The notes under the pieces: generated by a model
The model's database searches: none
Seen by the model: only the letters and a program-made list of their open reading frames with translations
Told to the model about the DNA's origin: nothing
Source of the DNA: Sphingopyxis macrogoltabida
GTDB lineage: Bacteria > Pseudomonadota > Alphaproteobacteria > Sphingomonadales > Sphingomonadaceae
DNA length: 64,000 nucleotides
Direction of reading: 5' to 3'
NCBI RefSeq assembly: GCF_001314325.1
Contig: NZ_CP009429.1
Coordinates: forward strand, 4,836,501-4,900,500
Position numbers and translations under genes: made by a program
Shown: piece after piece, positions 8,786 to 17,775 of the stretch
Layout: every line of letters begins with the position of its first letter
Position numbering within the stretch: position 1 is the stretch's first letter

Positions 8786-9613
8786 CTATTTCACCACCCT
8801 GTCGGCCTGATCGATCGTCTCGCCGCCGATCTCACGATCCTCGCTATAGCGGATATGCACCGGGCCCTTGAGCTTCGCCGCGAGTTCGGGGGGGACGCGC
8901 AGCGACACCTTGCGCGCGCCGACCTCGGGATAGACCGCGATGCCGCGCGCGAGGAGCAGCGGCTCGGGCAGCCCCGGCCGCGTCACCTCGATATCGCCAT
9001 AGACCGAGCGACTGCCCGTGCGCGTCAGGTCGAAATTGAATGCCGGGCCGTCGCTGCCTTCGCTGACCCACGCGTCGCCGATCACCGCCTCGGCGCCAAG
9101 GTCGCCGACGCGAACGATCACCGGGATGGTGATGCCATAGATCGGAGTCAGCGCAATGGAGACGCCCTCACCCGACGGCTTCGCCGCATCCGCCGCCGGC
9201 GTCGCATCGGGCACGGCGCGGAAGAGCATGTGCGCGCGATATTCGCCCGCCGGCGTGCCCTCGGGAACCCGCACCCCGACGCGGATCACCTGCGGCTGGT
9301 TGGGGAGCAGCGAAACGCGCCGCGGGCTGAAAGCGATCATCGCCAGCGCCGTCTTTTCGGCGTCGTTCGCATCGTCCTCGGCAATCTCGTCGAGCCCGCC
9401 CGCCGCGGTCATCCGCTTGATTTCGAGGCTGATGCGATAAGTCGCGGCCTCGGCACCGATATTGTTGAGCACGACCTCGGTCCCGCGCGACCCGTCGAGG
9501 ACGAGGCGCGTCGGCGCGACGAGAAGGTCACCCGAAGCTGCAGCAGGAACAGACAGCGCGGCGCTGCACGCAGCCGCGAAAGACAGGCCGAAGCCCTTCA
9601 GAAAGCGCATCAT
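8786..9613 (-). CDS. Periplasmic fimbrial-type chaperone (PapD-like)
   Basis: A 275-residue exported protein with a signal peptide at about 1-27. The PapD-like N-terminal Ig domain is recognisable: LLVAPTRLVLDG, VVLNNIG and TYRISLEI strands, then FSPRRVSLLPNQPQVIRVGVR, the conserved G1-type strand region. It should bind the DUF4402 subunit in the periplasm and hand it to the usher-like protein, whose gene starts about 30 bases downstream. The start is ATG 9613; a second ATG follows immediately. Confidence 0.82.
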   Translation of the reverse strand: MMRFLKGFGLSFAAACSAALSVPAAASGDLLVAPTRLVLDGSRGTEVVLNNIGAEAATYRISLEIKRMTAAGGLDEIAEDDANDAEKTALAMIAFSPRRVSLLPNQPQVIRVGVRVPEGTPAGEYRAHMLFRAVPDATPAADAAKPSGEGVSIALTPIYGITIPVIVRVGDLGAEAVIGDAWVSEGSDGPAFNFDLTRTGSRSVYGDIEVTRPGLPEPLLLARGIAVYPEVGARKVSLRVPPELAAKLKGPVHIRYSEDREIGGETIDQADRVVK

Positions 9614-9733
9614 TCACGATCCCCACAATCGTTATCCGGCGCAGTCCCCACCGCACCGTTGGTCCGCTTCCTGCCTGCCCCAACATGGTTGATATTTTGC
9701 TAATCACGACCGCCGCATCCGCGCCGCAGGCAC

Positions 9734-9770
9734 GAAAAGGGCCGCCGGACCCGCGTCCGGCGACCCTTTG
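9734..9770 (-). terminator. Intrinsic terminator after the DUF4402 gene
   Basis: On the reverse strand an AAAGGG...GCCGGAC-type stem (arms 9736-9750 and 9755-9769) is followed by four T residues at 9738-9735. It sits 45 bases past the DUF4402 stop and about 120 bases before the chaperone ATG. It would limit readthrough, giving more subunit than chaperone and usher. Confidence 0.7.
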
Positions 9771-9814
9771 TCATCCGGCGAAGCGCGCTTCGCCGTCCCC
9801 CCAAAAGTGAAAGC

Positions 9815-10312
9815 TTATTGGTAGTTGGCGGTGACGTTGAACGTTCCCGAATAGTCGCCCGACGCCTGGTTGGCGCCGACGCTCAGCGTGCCGCCGACCT
9901 GGAAGCTGCCGCCGGTCGCGCCGAGCGTCACGCTCGTCGCCGAATAGCTGAGCGTCGAGCTCATCGTGCCGCCGAGCGAGCCGTTGAGCGTCACCGACGA
10001 ATCGCCGCCGACAAGCACCACCGCACCATTGGTGCCGGCGATGTTGAAATTGGCGGCCGTCGTCGTACCGGTGCAGGTCAGACCCGCGCCGCAGGTCGCC
10101 GCGCCGGCGGTCGACACCGCAACGGTCGAGGCAGTCGCGCCGCTGATGATCGTCGCAAACTGCAGATCGCTGGTGTTGGTGAGCGTGATCTGGCGCAGGA
10201 TCTTGGCCTTCGCCGTACCCGTGGCCGTCGCCGCCTGCGCCGCCGAAGCGTTCATGGCGAGAGCAGCAATCGCGGCACCCAGAAGGGCGCGCTTCATTCC
10301 AAAGTTGCGCAT
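9815..10312 (-). CDS. DUF4402 family surface/fimbrial subunit
   Basis: A 165-residue exported protein. After a signal peptide (about 1-27) the mature part is almost all Thr, Ser, Gly, Ala and Val in beta-strand pattern. It carries the DUF4402 signatures TNTSDLQFATI near the N-terminus and a C-terminal SGDYSGTFNVTANYQ, which resembles the last strand of pilins. A Cys pair separated by seven residues (AATCGAGLTC) may form a disulfide. ATG 10312 was chosen because AAGGGA precedes it and the signal peptide then starts at once. Likely polymerised by the chaperone and usher-like protein encoded downstream. Confidence 0.8.
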   Translation of the reverse strand: MRNFGMKRALLGAAIAALAMNASAAQAATATGTAKAKILRQITLTNTSDLQFATIISGATASTVAVSTAGAATCGAGLTCTGTTTAANFNIAGTNGAVVLVGGDSSVTLNGSLGGTMSSTLSYSATSVTLGATGGSFQVGGTLSVGANQASGDYSGTFNVTANYQ

Positions 10313-10573
10313 ATGATTTGGTCCCTTGAACTCGATAAACCCACAATCGAATGGAAATCCCACCCCATTCACGGGCCTCTCTAACGGCGACCGGTTCAGC
10401 TTTTGCCAGCAAGCATGGTTAACAGCGCGATAAGGATTGGCGCACAATTTCTATAATAAGGCAAGTAATTCAATATCTTATGCCATATTTAACCACGATA
10501 TGCCGCGAGTCCGCTTGGCGCTGACGGCCCACGCTGGCACAAATCGGAGCGCCGGCCGACGTTCGCGCAAGCG
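10313..10573 (-). promoter_or_regulatory. Upstream region of the fibre cluster
   Basis: This 261-base gap between the parB stop and the DUF4402 start holds a distinctly AT-rich stretch at about 10440-10500 with TTAAATA-, TTGAATTA- and TTATTATAG-like segments on the reverse strand. These are good candidates for the cluster promoter, but no pair of hexamers with standard spacing stands out. Confidence 0.3.
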
Positions 10574-11536
10574 TCAGATCGATTCGCCCGAAAGCCGCTG
10601 GCAGATCATGTCGAGCTGGTCGAGCGAGGCGAATTTGAGCGTCAACGCGCCCTTCCCTTCCCCGGCATATTGGATCGCAACGCCGATGCCGAGCAGTTCG
10701 GACAGATGGCGTTCGACCGCGACGATATCGGGGTCGCGCCCGCCGGCGCCGTCGATGCTCTTATACTCGAGCGGTGCCTTGCGACCGCCCCCCTTCTCCG
10801 CCCGGACAAGCGCCTCGACCGCGCGCACCGACAGGCCATCCTTGACGACCTTGCGCGCAATCTCCTCGGCCGCCGTGGCGCCGATCAGCGCCCGCGCGTG
10901 CCCCATCGCCAGCGACCCGTCGCCGACAAGGTCCTGCACGCCCTGTGGCAGGTCGAGCAGGCGCATCAGGTTCGCGACATGGCTGCGCGACTTGCCGACC
11001 AGCTTGGCCAGCGCTTCCTGGCTGTGCCCGAAATCCTCGATCAGGCGGCGATAGGCGGTCGCCTCTTCGATCGCGTTGAGGTCCTGCCGCTGGATATTCT
11101 CGACCAGCGCAATCTCATAGGTCGCAGCGTCGTCGAGTTCGCGCACGAGCGCGGGAATTTGGTGCAGTCCGGCGCGCTGCGCCGCGCGCCAGCGCCGTTC
11201 GCCGGCGACGAGCTGATATCCCTGTCCATCGGGAGCGGCGCGCACGATGATTGGTTGCAGCAGGCCGCGCGCGCCGATCGAATCGGCGAGTTCGGCGATC
11301 GCCGCTTCGTCGAAATGGCGCCGCGGCTGGCCGGGCAGCGGGCGAATCGATCCGACCGCGATATGCTGGACTGCGTCGCCGGCAGCGGGTGCCGGCTTGG
11401 CGGCACCCGGGCTCGCCAGCACCGGCGCCTCGACCGCCGCATCGCCGAACAAGGCGTTCAGCCCGCGCCCCAGCCCCGACGGCCGCTTGCGCACCGGCGC
11501 GCCATCCTTTTGAACTTCGTCTTTATTATCAGTCAT
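10574..11536 (-). CDS. parB: Chromosome partitioning protein ParB
   Basis: A CTP-dependent clamp that loads at parS and spreads to mark the origin region for segregation. The 320-residue protein has the GERRWRA CTP-binding motif at 112-118, the ENIQRQDLN block near 146-154, a helix-turn-helix (GHSQEALAKLVGKSRSHVANLMRLL) and a C-terminal dimer domain. Its ATG directly follows the parA stop with no gap. Three parS sites lie within 3.4 kb upstream. Confidence 0.97.
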   Translation of the reverse strand: MTDNKDEVQKDGAPVRKRPSGLGRGLNALFGDAAVEAPVLASPGAAKPAPAAGDAVQHIAVGSIRPLPGQPRRHFDEAAIAELADSIGARGLLQPIIVRAAPDGQGYQLVAGERRWRAAQRAGLHQIPALVRELDDAATYEIALVENIQRQDLNAIEEATAYRRLIEDFGHSQEALAKLVGKSRSHVANLMRLLDLPQGVQDLVGDGSLAMGHARALIGATAAEEIARKVVKDGLSVRAVEALVRAEKGGGRKAPLEYKSIDGAGGRDPDIVAVERHLSELLGIGVAIQYAGEGKGALTLKFASLDQLDMICQRLSGESI

Positions 11537-12319
11537 TTAGGCTGCCTTGCGAATATTCGGCAGGCGGTCGATCAGCTCGCGGGCCAGCGCGATATAGGCG
11601 GCCGAGCCGGTGCAGCGATGATCGTAGATCAGCGCGGGAAGCCCGTGGCTCGGCGCCTCCGAAAGCCGGACGTTGCGCGGAATCACCGTTTCGAACACCA
11701 CCGGGCCCAGGCATTCGCGCACATCGTCGGACACCTGATCGGTCAGCCGGTTGCGGCGATCGAACATCGTCAGCGCGACGCCAAGGATCGACAATTGCGG
11801 ATTGAAGCGCCCGTGGACGCGTTCGACCGTCGTCAGCAACTGGCTGAGGCCCTCGAGCGCAAAAAATTCGCATTGCAAGGGCACGATCAGCGATTCGGCG
11901 GCGATCAGCGCATTGAGCGTCAGCATGCCGAGCGACGGCGGGCAATCGATCAGGCAAATGTCCCATTGCCCCGCCTCGGCGCTCGACAAGGCCTGCTGCA
12001 GCCTGTGCAGGCGGTCGCCATATTCGATCAGCTCGATCTCGGCGCCCGATAGATCGACTGTCGCCGGGACGATATAGAGCCGCGGCACCGCGGTCGGAAT
12101 CGCGCATTCGGCGAGCGTCGCGTCACCGCGCAGCAGCTCGTAACTCGAACAGTCGCGCTGCGACTGCTTGATCCCGAGCCCGGTCGAGGCATTGCCCTGC
12201 GGGTCAAGATCGATGATCAGCGTCCGCCAGCCGGTTGCCGCCAGCGCGGTGGCGAGATTGATCGCGGTGGTCGTCTTGCCGACCCCGCCCTTCTGGTTCG
12301 CCACGGCAATGCGGATCAT
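11537..12319 (-). CDS. parA: Chromosome partitioning ATPase ParA
   Basis: A deviant-Walker ATPase that moves ParB-parS complexes during segregation. The 260-residue protein has the P-loop KGGVGKT at 10-16 (signature Lys at 10), IDLDPQGNAS at about 45-54 and a DCPPSLG block. The ATG at 12319 overlaps the rsmG stop by four bases. It is in one transcription unit with rsmG and parB. Confidence 0.97.
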   Translation of the reverse strand: MIRIAVANQKGGVGKTTTAINLATALAATGWRTLIIDLDPQGNASTGLGIKQSQRDCSSYELLRGDATLAECAIPTAVPRLYIVPATVDLSGAEIELIEYGDRLHRLQQALSSAEAGQWDICLIDCPPSLGMLTLNALIAAESLIVPLQCEFFALEGLSQLLTTVERVHGRFNPQLSILGVALTMFDRRNRLTDQVSDDVRECLGPVVFETVIPRNVRLSEAPSHGLPALIYDHRCTGSAAYIALARELIDRLPNIRKAA

Positions 12320-12987
12320 CGCTTTCCTCGCTGTTTTGCGCCGATCTTGCCCTCGCCGACCAATATCTGGCTTTCGGCGTCGGTGCGGCTCTGTTCCACG
12401 TGGAACAAACTCTGCCATGCTTGGGGCAACAACGCCAGTTCCTTAACCGCATTTCGCCCTTTTGGCAGCAACCAGCGCGTCGATTCGGTGGAAAAACGGG
12501 CGGACAAGTCGATCAACCGGTCGAGCGGTGCGAACGCCCGCGCGCTGATCGTCGCTGCGGATCGCGTTTCGACCCGCTCCAGCGGCGCTTCGACAACCTC
12601 GACATGCCGGAGGTCAAGATCCGCAGCCGCCGCACGCAGAAAATCGCACCGGCGCTTGCGCGATTCGACCATCATCATGGGCCGCTCGCTCAGGATCGCG
12701 ACGACCAGCCCCGGCAGCCCCGGCCCGCTACCGAGGTCGATCCAGAGCCCGCCGCCTTCGCGCTCGTCGAGAGCGAGCAACTGTGCGCTGTCGGCTATAT
12801 GACGCACCCACAGCGTCGGAACCGTCGAGGCAGCGATCAGATTCTGCCGGGCATTTTCGGCCACGAGCAAGTCTGCGAAGCGATCGAGCCGCGCCCATTG
12901 CGTCTCCGTCGGTGCGAAACACGCGTCGATCCAGGCGCGCGCGGCGTGTTCATTTTCCAGCAGCGCCGTTGCTCCGCCGTCGCTCAC
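12316..12987 (-). CDS. rsmG: 16S rRNA (guanine527-N7)-methyltransferase RsmG
   Basis: Methylates G527 of 16S rRNA. The 223-residue protein carries the SAM-binding motif [10 protein letters not shown] and the [10 protein letters not shown] segment characteristic of GidB/RsmG. It overlaps both neighbours by four bases (mnmG stop and parA start). Its C-terminal coding region contains a parS site, so the residues FHVEQ are dictated by that site. Loss of this enzyme causes low-level streptomycin resistance in other bacteria; here the gene looks intact. Confidence 0.96.
   Translation of the reverse strand: MSDGGATALLENEHAARAWIDACFAPTETQWARLDRFADLLVAENARQNLIAASTVPTLWVRHIADSAQLLALDEREGGGLWIDLGSGPGLPGLVVAILSERPMMMVESRKRRCDFLRAAAADLDLRHVEVVEAPLERVETRSAATISARAFAPLDRLIDLSARFSTESTRWLLPKGRNAVKELALLPQAWQSLFHVEQSRTDAESQILVGEGKIGAKQRGKR
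12392..12407. promoter_or_regulatory. parS centromere site (inside rsmG)
   Basis: The perfect 16-base palindrome TGTTCCACGTGGAACA matches the bacterial parS consensus (TGTTTCACGTGAAACA type). It lies within the 3' part of rsmG, about 75 bases upstream of the parA start. Confidence 0.93.
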
Positions 12988-14855
12988 GCGGCGCGCCGCC
13001 GGCTATGCACCATGATCGCGGTCAATGCCGCCGGCGTGACACCGTCGATTCGCGACGCCTGGCCCAATGTTTCGGGGCGCGCCTTCGACAGGCGCTCGAC
13101 CATCTCGCGCGACAATCCGCCAATCGCGCCATAATCGAGCGACGCGTCGAGCATGATCGCTTCGTTCGCGGCGAGCGCGCGCAGCTCGGCATCCTGCCGC
13201 GCGATATAGGGCGCGTAATGCGCGTCCTCGGCGACCTCCGAAAGAATGGCCTCGCCAATCGACGCCAGCCCGGGCGCAAGCTGCGCGAGCGTCTCCATCG
13301 TCACCCCCGGGTAGCGCAGCAGGTCGATCCGCTTGCGCGCGATTCCGTCGCCGGGCAGTGCCAGCCCGATCGCGGCATAATCGGCCGTCGCGACGGGCGC
13401 GGCGAGCAGCGCTTCCGCGTCTGCGCGCGCCGCCGTGCGCGCCGCGAACAGCGCGGCGGTCGCGGGCCGCACCAATCCCAGCTCGATACCCTTCGGCGTC
13501 AATCGCGTCGCGGCGTTGTCGGCGCGCAGCCGCAAGCGATATTCGGCGCGCGCCGTTAGCATACGATAGGGTTCGGTCACCCCCTGCAGGACAAGGTCGT
13601 CGACCATCACGCCGATATAGGATTCGGACCGGTCGAGAATCATCGGTGCTCGCCCCTGCACCGCGAGCGCGGCATTCGCCCCGGCGATCAGGCCCTGCGC
13701 TGCCGCTTCTTCATATCCGGTCGTGCCGTTGATCTGCCCCGCGCACCAGAGCCCCGGCACCGCGCGGACCTGCAAGGTCCGGTCGAGCGCGCGCGGGTCG
13801 ATATGATCATATTCCACCGCATAGCCCGGAACGACCATCTCGACCGTTTCGAGCCCCTCCATCGTCCGCAGCATCGCGAGCTGGACGTCGGCGGGGAGCG
13901 AGGTCGAAATGCCATTCGGATAGACCAGATGCGTGTCGAGCCCCTCGGGTTCGAGAAACACCTGATGACCGTCGCGATCGGCGAAGCGATGAATCTTGTC
14001 CTCGATCGACGGGCAATAGCGCGGGCCCGCCGCGCCGATCGCCCCGGTGAAGAGCGGCGAGCGGTCGAGATTGTCGGCAATGATGCGATGCGATTCGGCA
14101 TTCGTCCGGGTGATCGCACAGAAGATTTGCGGCACCGTCCGCTCGCTGTTCCACGTGGAACAGGTCCAGCCTGCGCTTTCGGCGCTGTCCGATGGCTGTT
14201 CGGCGAGCCGCGCCCAGTTGATCGTCCGTGCGTCGAGCCGCGGCGGCGTCCCCGTCTTGAGCCGCGCCATCGGAAGATTTGCGCTGCGCAACTGGTCGGC
14301 GAGCCGATGGGCCCCGGCCTCGCCGATGCGACCGCCTTCCATCCGCTCCTCGCCGCGAAACAGCCGCCCGCCGAGGAAGGTCCCCGTCGCGAGCACGACC
14401 GCCGGCGCGACCAGCGCGGTCCCGTCATCAAGGTCGAGACCTTCGACCCGCGCGCCGTCGGCCGACAGGCGAAGCGCCGCCGCCTCGCCCGCGACGACGG
14501 TGATGCCATCCTCGGCGGCAAGCAGCGTCTGGATCGCCTCGCGATAGAGTTTGCGGTCGGCCTGGATGCGCGGCCCCTGCACCGCCGCGCCCTTCGACGC
14601 GTTGAGCATCCGGTAATGGATCGCGGCGCTGTCGGCGGCACGCGCCATCCAGCCGTCGAGCGCATCAACCTCGCGCATCAGATGGCCTTTGCCGAGTCCG
14701 CCGATCGCCGGGTTGCACGACATCGTTCCGATCAGCGCCGGGTCGAAACTGACGAGGGCGACGCGCGCGCCGAGCCGCGCCGCCGCAGCGGCGGCCTCGG
14801 TTCCGGCGTGCCCACCGCCGACGACGATGACATCGAAAGTTGCGCGATCCTGCAT
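12984..14855 (-). CDS. mnmG: tRNA uridine 5-carboxymethylaminomethyl modification enzyme MnmG (GidA)
   Basis: FAD- and NADH-dependent enzyme that works with MnmE to modify wobble uridine 34. The 623-residue protein starts with the FAD fold [10 protein letters not shown], and [12 protein letters not shown] follows. The [12 protein letters not shown] block and the PNGISTSLP block are family hallmarks. It overlaps rsmG by four bases and is preceded by a parS site and mnmE. A second parS site is embedded in the coding region. Confidence 0.98.
   Translation of the reverse strand: MQDRATFDVIVVGGGHAGTEAAAAAARLGARVALVSFDPALIGTMSCNPAIGGLGKGHLMREVDALDGWMARAADSAAIHYRMLNASKGAAVQGPRIQADRKLYREAIQTLLAAEDGITVVAGEAAALRLSADGARVEGLDLDDGTALVAPAVVLATGTFLGGRLFRGEERMEGGRIGEAGAHRLADQLRSANLPMARLKTGTPPRLDARTINWARLAEQPSDSAESAGWTCSTWNSERTVPQIFCAITRTNAESHRIIADNLDRSPLFTGAIGAAGPRYCPSIEDKIHRFADRDGHQVFLEPEGLDTHLVYPNGISTSLPADVQLAMLRTMEGLETVEMVVPGYAVEYDHIDPRALDRTLQVRAVPGLWCAGQINGTTGYEEAAAQGLIAGANAALAVQGRAPMILDRSESYIGVMVDDLVLQGVTEPYRMLTARAEYRLRLRADNAATRLTPKGIELGLVRPATAALFAARTAARADAEALLAAPVATADYAAIGLALPGDGIARKRIDLLRYPGVTMETLAQLAPGLASIGEAILSEVAEDAHYAPYIARQDAELRALAANEAIMLDASLDYGAIGGLSREMVERLSKARPETLGQASRIDGVTPAALTAIMVHSRRRAA
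14147..14162. promoter_or_regulatory. parS centromere site (inside mnmG)
   Basis: An identical copy of the perfect palindrome TGTTCCACGTGGAACA, within mnmG, 1755 bases from the site in rsmG. Confidence 0.93.
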
Positions 14856-14914
14856 GATTGCGGCGCCTTTACCGCAAAGCGCGACGCAAATCCACCGCGC
14901 TGCGACCGATGCGA

Positions 14915-14930
14915 TGTTTCACGTGGAACA
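14915..14930. promoter_or_regulatory. parS centromere site (between mnmE and mnmG)
   Basis: TGTTTCACGTGGAACA differs from the other two at one position and is closer to the classical consensus on its left half. It lies in the 75-base gap between mnmE and mnmG and directly abuts the mnmE stop codon. Confidence 0.93.
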
Positions 14931-16250
14931 TCATTTCCCGATGCAGAAACGCCCGAACAGGGCGTCGAGCATGTCCTCGACTCCGGCGCGCCCGGTGATG
15001 CGGTCGAGCGCCGCGCCGGCGAGCCGCAGCCGTTCGGCGAGCAGGATCAGATCGCTCGCCTCGCGCGACCCTCGCACGATTGTCAGCCAGTCCCTTGCTT
15101 CGGCGAGCGCGACGCGCTGGCGCTGGCGCAGCGCGGCCTCGCCTTCGCGCGGCAGCAGGGTGCGGGCGATATCGACGATCCGCCGGTGCAGGCCGTCCAT
15201 CCCTGCCCCCGTCGCCGCTGACAGCGTCAGGTCGCAGCGCGACGCGGCCGCTTCGGCTTCGGCGTCACCCTGCCAGCGGTCGGCCTGCGCCGCGACGATC
15301 ACACGGCGCGGATGCGAAGGCGCCGCGTCGGGCGTGCCGAGCCACAGCAGGATATCCGCCCCTTCGACCGCCTGCTTTGCGCGATCGATCCCGATCGCCT
15401 CGATCGCATCGGCACCTTCGGCGCGCAGCCCCGCCGTGTCCGAAAAGCGCATCGCGATCCCGTCGAGTGCCAGCGGAGTTTCGATCACGTCGCGCGTCGT
15501 TCCTTCGATGGGCGACACGATGGCCAGCTCGCGCTGCGCCAAAGCGTTGATCAGCGTCGATTTTCCGGCATTCGGGGGCCCCGCGATCACTACCGATAAC
15601 CCCTCGGCGATCACTTCCGCCGCCGGCCGCGCCAGCCATTCGCCAAGCTCCACCGCCAGCGCGTCCATCCCCGATATCAGCCGCTCCGCGACAACTTCGC
15701 CAACTTCGACATCATCCTCATCGGCGAAATTGAGTTCGGCTTCCGCCGCCGCCATCAATCCCAGCAATCGCTCCTGCCATTCGGCCACCGCACGCGAAAC
15801 ATGACCGTTGACCATGGCGAGCGCCTGGACGCGCTGGCTTTCGGTCTCCGCCGCCAGCAGGTCGGCGAGCCCTTCGGCTTCGGCGAGGTCCATCCGGCCA
15901 TTGAAAAAGGCCCGGCGGGTGAATTCGCCGGCTGCGGCGCGGCGCATCCCGGGCATCGTCGCCAGCACCGCTTCGACCGCCGCGACGACCGCGCGGCCGC
16001 CGTGAAGATGAAGTTCGGCCAGATCCTCGCCGGTCGCGGTCGCGGGGCCCGGAAACCACAGTAACAGCGCGCGATCGAGCGCCTGGTCATCGCCATCGCG
16101 AAGATCGGCCAGCACCGCGCGGCGCGGCGCGGGCAGCCGCCCGGCGAGCCGCTTCAGTGCTGGCCCCGCACCAGCCCCGCTGATGCGCACGACCGCAATC
16201 GCCGCCGGCGGAACCCCGCTCGACAGCGCAAATATCGTATTTTTTTCAAT
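14931..16250 (-). CDS. mnmE: tRNA modification GTPase MnmE (TrmE)
   Basis: GTPase partner of MnmG in cmnm5U34 formation. The G domain has GPPNAGKST, a DTAGLR switch II and EGTTRDV, and the protein ends in CIGK, the catalytic C-terminal Cys motif. The family N-terminus (TIFALSSG...PPAAIAVVRISG) is encoded here, but the first standard start in frame is a GTG at 16190, which would delete about 20 conserved residues. The open frame extends to an ATT at 16250, which I use as the tentative start. A seven-A run sits just after it; one extra A would bring a TTG into frame. The function is certain; the start is not. Confidence 0.93.
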   Translation of the reverse strand: MEKNTIFALSSGVPPAAIAVVRISGAGAGPALKRLAGRLPAPRRAVLADLRDGDDQALDRALLLWFPGPATATGEDLAELHLHGGRAVVAAVEAVLATMPGMRRAAAGEFTRRAFFNGRMDLAEAEGLADLLAAETESQRVQALAMVNGHVSRAVAEWQERLLGLMAAAEAELNFADEDDVEVGEVVAERLISGMDALAVELGEWLARPAAEVIAEGLSVVIAGPPNAGKSTLINALAQRELAIVSPIEGTTRDVIETPLALDGIAMRFSDTAGLRAEGADAIEAIGIDRAKQAVEGADILLWLGTPDAAPSHPRRVIVAAQADRWQGDAEAEAAASRCDLTLSAATGAGMDGLHRRIVDIARTLLPREGEAALRQRQRVALAEARDWLTIVRGSREASDLILLAERLRLAGAALDRITGRAGVEDMLDALFGRFCIGK

Positions 16251-16258
16251 GTCTTCGA

Positions 16259-16558
16259 TCAGCTCTTGCGGCTCCGCGCCGGCTTGTCGGCGTCATCATC
16301 CTTGTCGGCGGACTTCGCGGCCCCGCCCATCAGCCCACCACCGAACTGACCGAGCAACGACTGGACGAGACCGAGGCCGCTTTCGCCCATCGGGACCCAG
16401 CTCTTGACCATCGTCTGCACCATGTCCGGAGTGATCCCCTTGGCCATCAACTCCTTGACCCGGCTCAGATAAATATCGTGCAGCGGCTCGAGGTCGGGCA
16501 GGCCGACCAGCCGCCGGGCCTCTTCGGGGGTGCAATCGATCTCGATATTGAACTTCAT
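16259..16558 (-). CDS. DUF6489 family protein
   Basis: A 99-residue cytoplasmic protein of an uncharacterised alphaproteobacterial family. It starts MKFNIEIDCTPEEARRLVGLPD, the conserved head. A central amphipathic part (VKELMAKGITPDMVQTMVKSW) and a charged Asp/Lys/Arg tail follow. It lies immediately upstream of mnmE in the same direction and its stop is within 10 bases of the proposed mnmE start. No function is known. Confidence 0.8.
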   Translation of the reverse strand: MKFNIEIDCTPEEARRLVGLPDLEPLHDIYLSRVKELMAKGITPDMVQTMVKSWVPMGESGLGLVQSLLGQFGGGLMGGAAKSADKDDDADKPARSRKS

Positions 16559-16663
16559 CGCCTGTCTCCGCCCCGAAATGCCGGTTAGCCGCTTGAGCCC
16601 TGCTCCGCGCACCGCTAGCTTCGCGCTTTCACCGCCAAGAAGCAAGAGTCAGGAGAGCTCCCC

Positions 16664-17371
16664 ATGTCAGACACGCCCGCGACGAACACCATCATCCCAG
16701 CGCTCGACGGTGAAGGCGATATTCCGGCCTATGTCGCGCGTCCCGATGCGGACAGTTCGCGTGCGATCATCGTCATTCCCGAGATTTTCGGCGTCAACGC
16801 CGGGATCCGCAAGAAATGCGACGATTGGGCGGCCGAAGGCTATCTGGCGATCGCGCCTGACATCTTCTGGCGCTTCGCCCCCGGGGTCGAGCTCAACCCC
16901 GATATCGAGGCCGAATTGCAGGAAGCCTTCGGCTATTTCGGCCAATATGATGCCGACGACGGGGTGAAGGATATCGAAGCGGCGATCCGCTGGCTCCACG
17001 GTCAGGGCGCGACGAAGGTCGGCTGCGTCGGCTTCTGCCTCGGCGGGCGGCTTGCCTATATGGCCGCGGCGCGCACCGATGTTCACGCGTCGGTCGGCTA
17101 TTATGGCGTCATAATCGACCAGATGCTGAACGAGAGCCACGCGATCGCGCATCCGCTGATGCTCCACATCCCGACCGAAGACCATCTGGTCGATCACGAC
17201 GCGCAGAAGCGGATTCACGCCGGGCTCGACCCGCATCCGAAGGTGACGATCCACGATTATCAGGGTCTCGACCACGGCTTCGCCGCAACGATGGGCAACC
17301 GCCGCAACGAAGCGGGCGCCCAGCTCGCCGACGGCCGTACTCGCGCCTTTTTCGCCGAGAATCTCGCATGA
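16664..17371 (+). CDS. Dienelactone hydrolase family protein
   Basis: An alpha/beta hydrolase of 235 residues with the Cys-Asp-His triad of the family: nucleophile C125 in GFCLGG, D173 and H204. IIVIPEIFGVN near the N-terminus is also typical. Dienelactone hydrolases open dienelactones in chlorocatechol degradation, but most genomic copies have unknown ester substrates. No aromatic-degradation genes are adjacent. Its stop overlaps the ATG of the next gene by four bases. Confidence 0.9.
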   Translation: MSDTPATNTIIPALDGEGDIPAYVARPDADSSRAIIVIPEIFGVNAGIRKKCDDWAAEGYLAIAPDIFWRFAPGVELNPDIEAELQEAFGYFGQYDADDGVKDIEAAIRWLHGQGATKVGCVGFCLGGRLAYMAAARTDVHASVGYYGVIIDQMLNESHAIAHPLMLHIPTEDHLVDHDAQKRIHAGLDPHPKVTIHDYQGLDHGFAATMGNRRNEAGAQLADGRTRAFFAENLA

Positions 17372-17766
17372 GCGCGCAGGCGGGTCTCGCCGCCTGGCAT
17401 GACTATATGGCGGGCGGCGGCGACCCGCAGGCACTCAAAGACCTGCTCGCCGAGGATGCGGTGTTCCACTCGCCCGTGGTCTACACGCCGCAGGCCGGAC
17501 GCGACAAGGTGTTCGCTTATCTGCATGCGGCGAGCCATGTGCTCGGCGGCGAGAATTTCCGCTATCTCCGCGAAATCGTCGACGGCAATCAGGCGATGCT
17601 CGAATTCGCCAGCGAGCTCGACGGTATCCAGATCAACGGCGTCGATATCATCCTTTGGAACGACGAAGGAAAAATAAGCGATTTCAAGGTGATGGTTCGT
17701 CCGCTCAAGGCGATCAACAAGGTGTGGGAAAAGATGGCGGCGATGCTTGCGGCGCAGGCCGGCTAA
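17368..17766 (+). CDS. NTF2-like (SnoaL/limonene-epoxide-hydrolase fold) family protein
   Basis: A 132-residue single-domain protein with the cone-shaped NTF2-like pattern: an N-terminal helix, then DPQALKDLLAEDAVFHSPVV, a central YLHAASHVL helix and alternating strands ending in FKVMVRPLKAI. The fold is used for small-molecule binding or catalysis. It is translationally coupled to the dienelactone hydrolase, suggesting action on the same compound. No catalytic assignment is possible. Confidence 0.8.
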   Translation: MSAQAGLAAWHDYMAGGGDPQALKDLLAEDAVFHSPVVYTPQAGRDKVFAYLHAASHVLGGENFRYLREIVDGNQAMLEFASELDGIQINGVDIILWNDEGKISDFKVMVRPLKAINKVWEKMAAMLAAQAG

Positions 17767-17775
17767 AGCGATCTC

